Assembly: GCA_005798335.1 (NCBI GenBank)
Contig: SYJV01000498.1
Coordinates: 1 to 44,396 of the forward strand
Direction of reading: 5' to 3'
DNA length: 44,396 bases
Source of the DNA: Planctomycetaceae bacterium
GTDB taxonomy: Bacteria > Planctomycetota > Planctomycetia > Pirellulales > Pirellulaceae
Below are positions 44,352-44,396 of this stretch, in pieces; within the stretch, counting starts at the first letter, position 1; every line of letters starts with the position of its first letter. Below the pieces are notes generated by a model. That model was not told the origin of the DNA. It searched no databases and worked only from the letters and a program-made list of their open reading frames with translations. A program made the translations under genes and the position numbers.

Positions 44352-44396
44352 TAGTTGGACAGCGCCATTTTGTGTGCAAGGTATGGCTTTTGGTCC
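44352..44396 (+). repeat. Dispersed repeat copy 3, cut by window end
   Basis: The first 45 nt of the conserved head, starting TAGTTGGACAGCGCCATTTT, with three differences from copy 2. The window ends before the expected GTTTAACCC edge and hairpin. Unlike copies 1 and 2 there is no gene end 22 nt before it. Confidence 0.85.

Overview
This is a contiguous piece of a planctomycete chromosome, most likely from the Pirellulales (Rhodopirellula/Pirellula/Blastopirellula-like). The evidence is the gene mix rather than any marker gene: a Cys-type sulfatase next to secreted esterase and propeller proteins, an ECF sigma factor paired with a Ser/Thr kinase carrying an FG-GAP/VCBS sensor half, a giant secreted protein with an LEPR-XLL-like N-terminus, a TIGR03032-type protein, a SHOCT-tailed small protein, frequent GTG/TTG starts, and several intergenic inverted-repeat families typical of these genomes. 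No rRNA, tRNA or CRISPR array was seen.

Layout. 1-210: a long hairpin with a 67-nt conserved segment, one of three copies of a dispersed element (the others are at 8746 and, cut by the window edge, 44352). 231-2574 (minus): aldo/keto reductase and ClpX. 2903-4929: a small SHOCT-like protein divergent from a Tat-exported PhoD-type phosphatase. 5193-8723 (plus): secreted esterase, sulfatase and beta-propeller protein, a probable catabolic cluster for sulfated or esterified organic matter. 9031-10167 (minus): PLP-dependent D-threonine aldolase/DSD1-like enzyme. 10324-10620 and 23793-23945: two decayed IS110-family transposase fragments bracketing a surface/signalling block. In that block a minus-strand pair (TIGR03032 protein plus a 2646-residue mosaic adhesin-like protein) diverges from a plus-strand pair (ECF sigma factor plus membrane Ser/Thr kinase with a predicted seven-bladed outer propeller). 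24380-27669: small L7/L12-like protein, TPR protein, NHL-repeat protein, small membrane protein. 27728-31125: ABC ATPase and permease, the permease carrying a large propeller-like insertion. 31239-36402 (minus): probable peptide-use operon of alpha/beta hydrolase, amidohydrolase, and a secreted protease fusing a lethal-factor-like metallopeptidase domain to a DPP-IV peptidase. 36657-41025 (plus): three overlapping genes for a MotA/TolQ/ExbB-type motor subunit and two different ExbD/TolR-like partners. 41232-44047 (minus): TauE/SafE transporter overlapping a secreted propeller-transglutaminase fusion.

The most promising candidates for something not well described are (i) the three-gene motor, where only one of the two ExbD-like proteins keeps the membrane aspartate, (ii) the metallopeptidase/DPP-IV double protease, (iii) the ABC permease with an extracytoplasmic propeller insertion, (iv) the ECF/kinase/TIGR03032/giant-protein divergent module, and (v) the conserved-head, variable-hairpin repeat that sits exactly 22 nt downstream of a stop codon in both complete copies. 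About eight of the roughly 25 genes encode proteins with predicted beta-propellers. All assignments are by eye from motifs; no database search was run.
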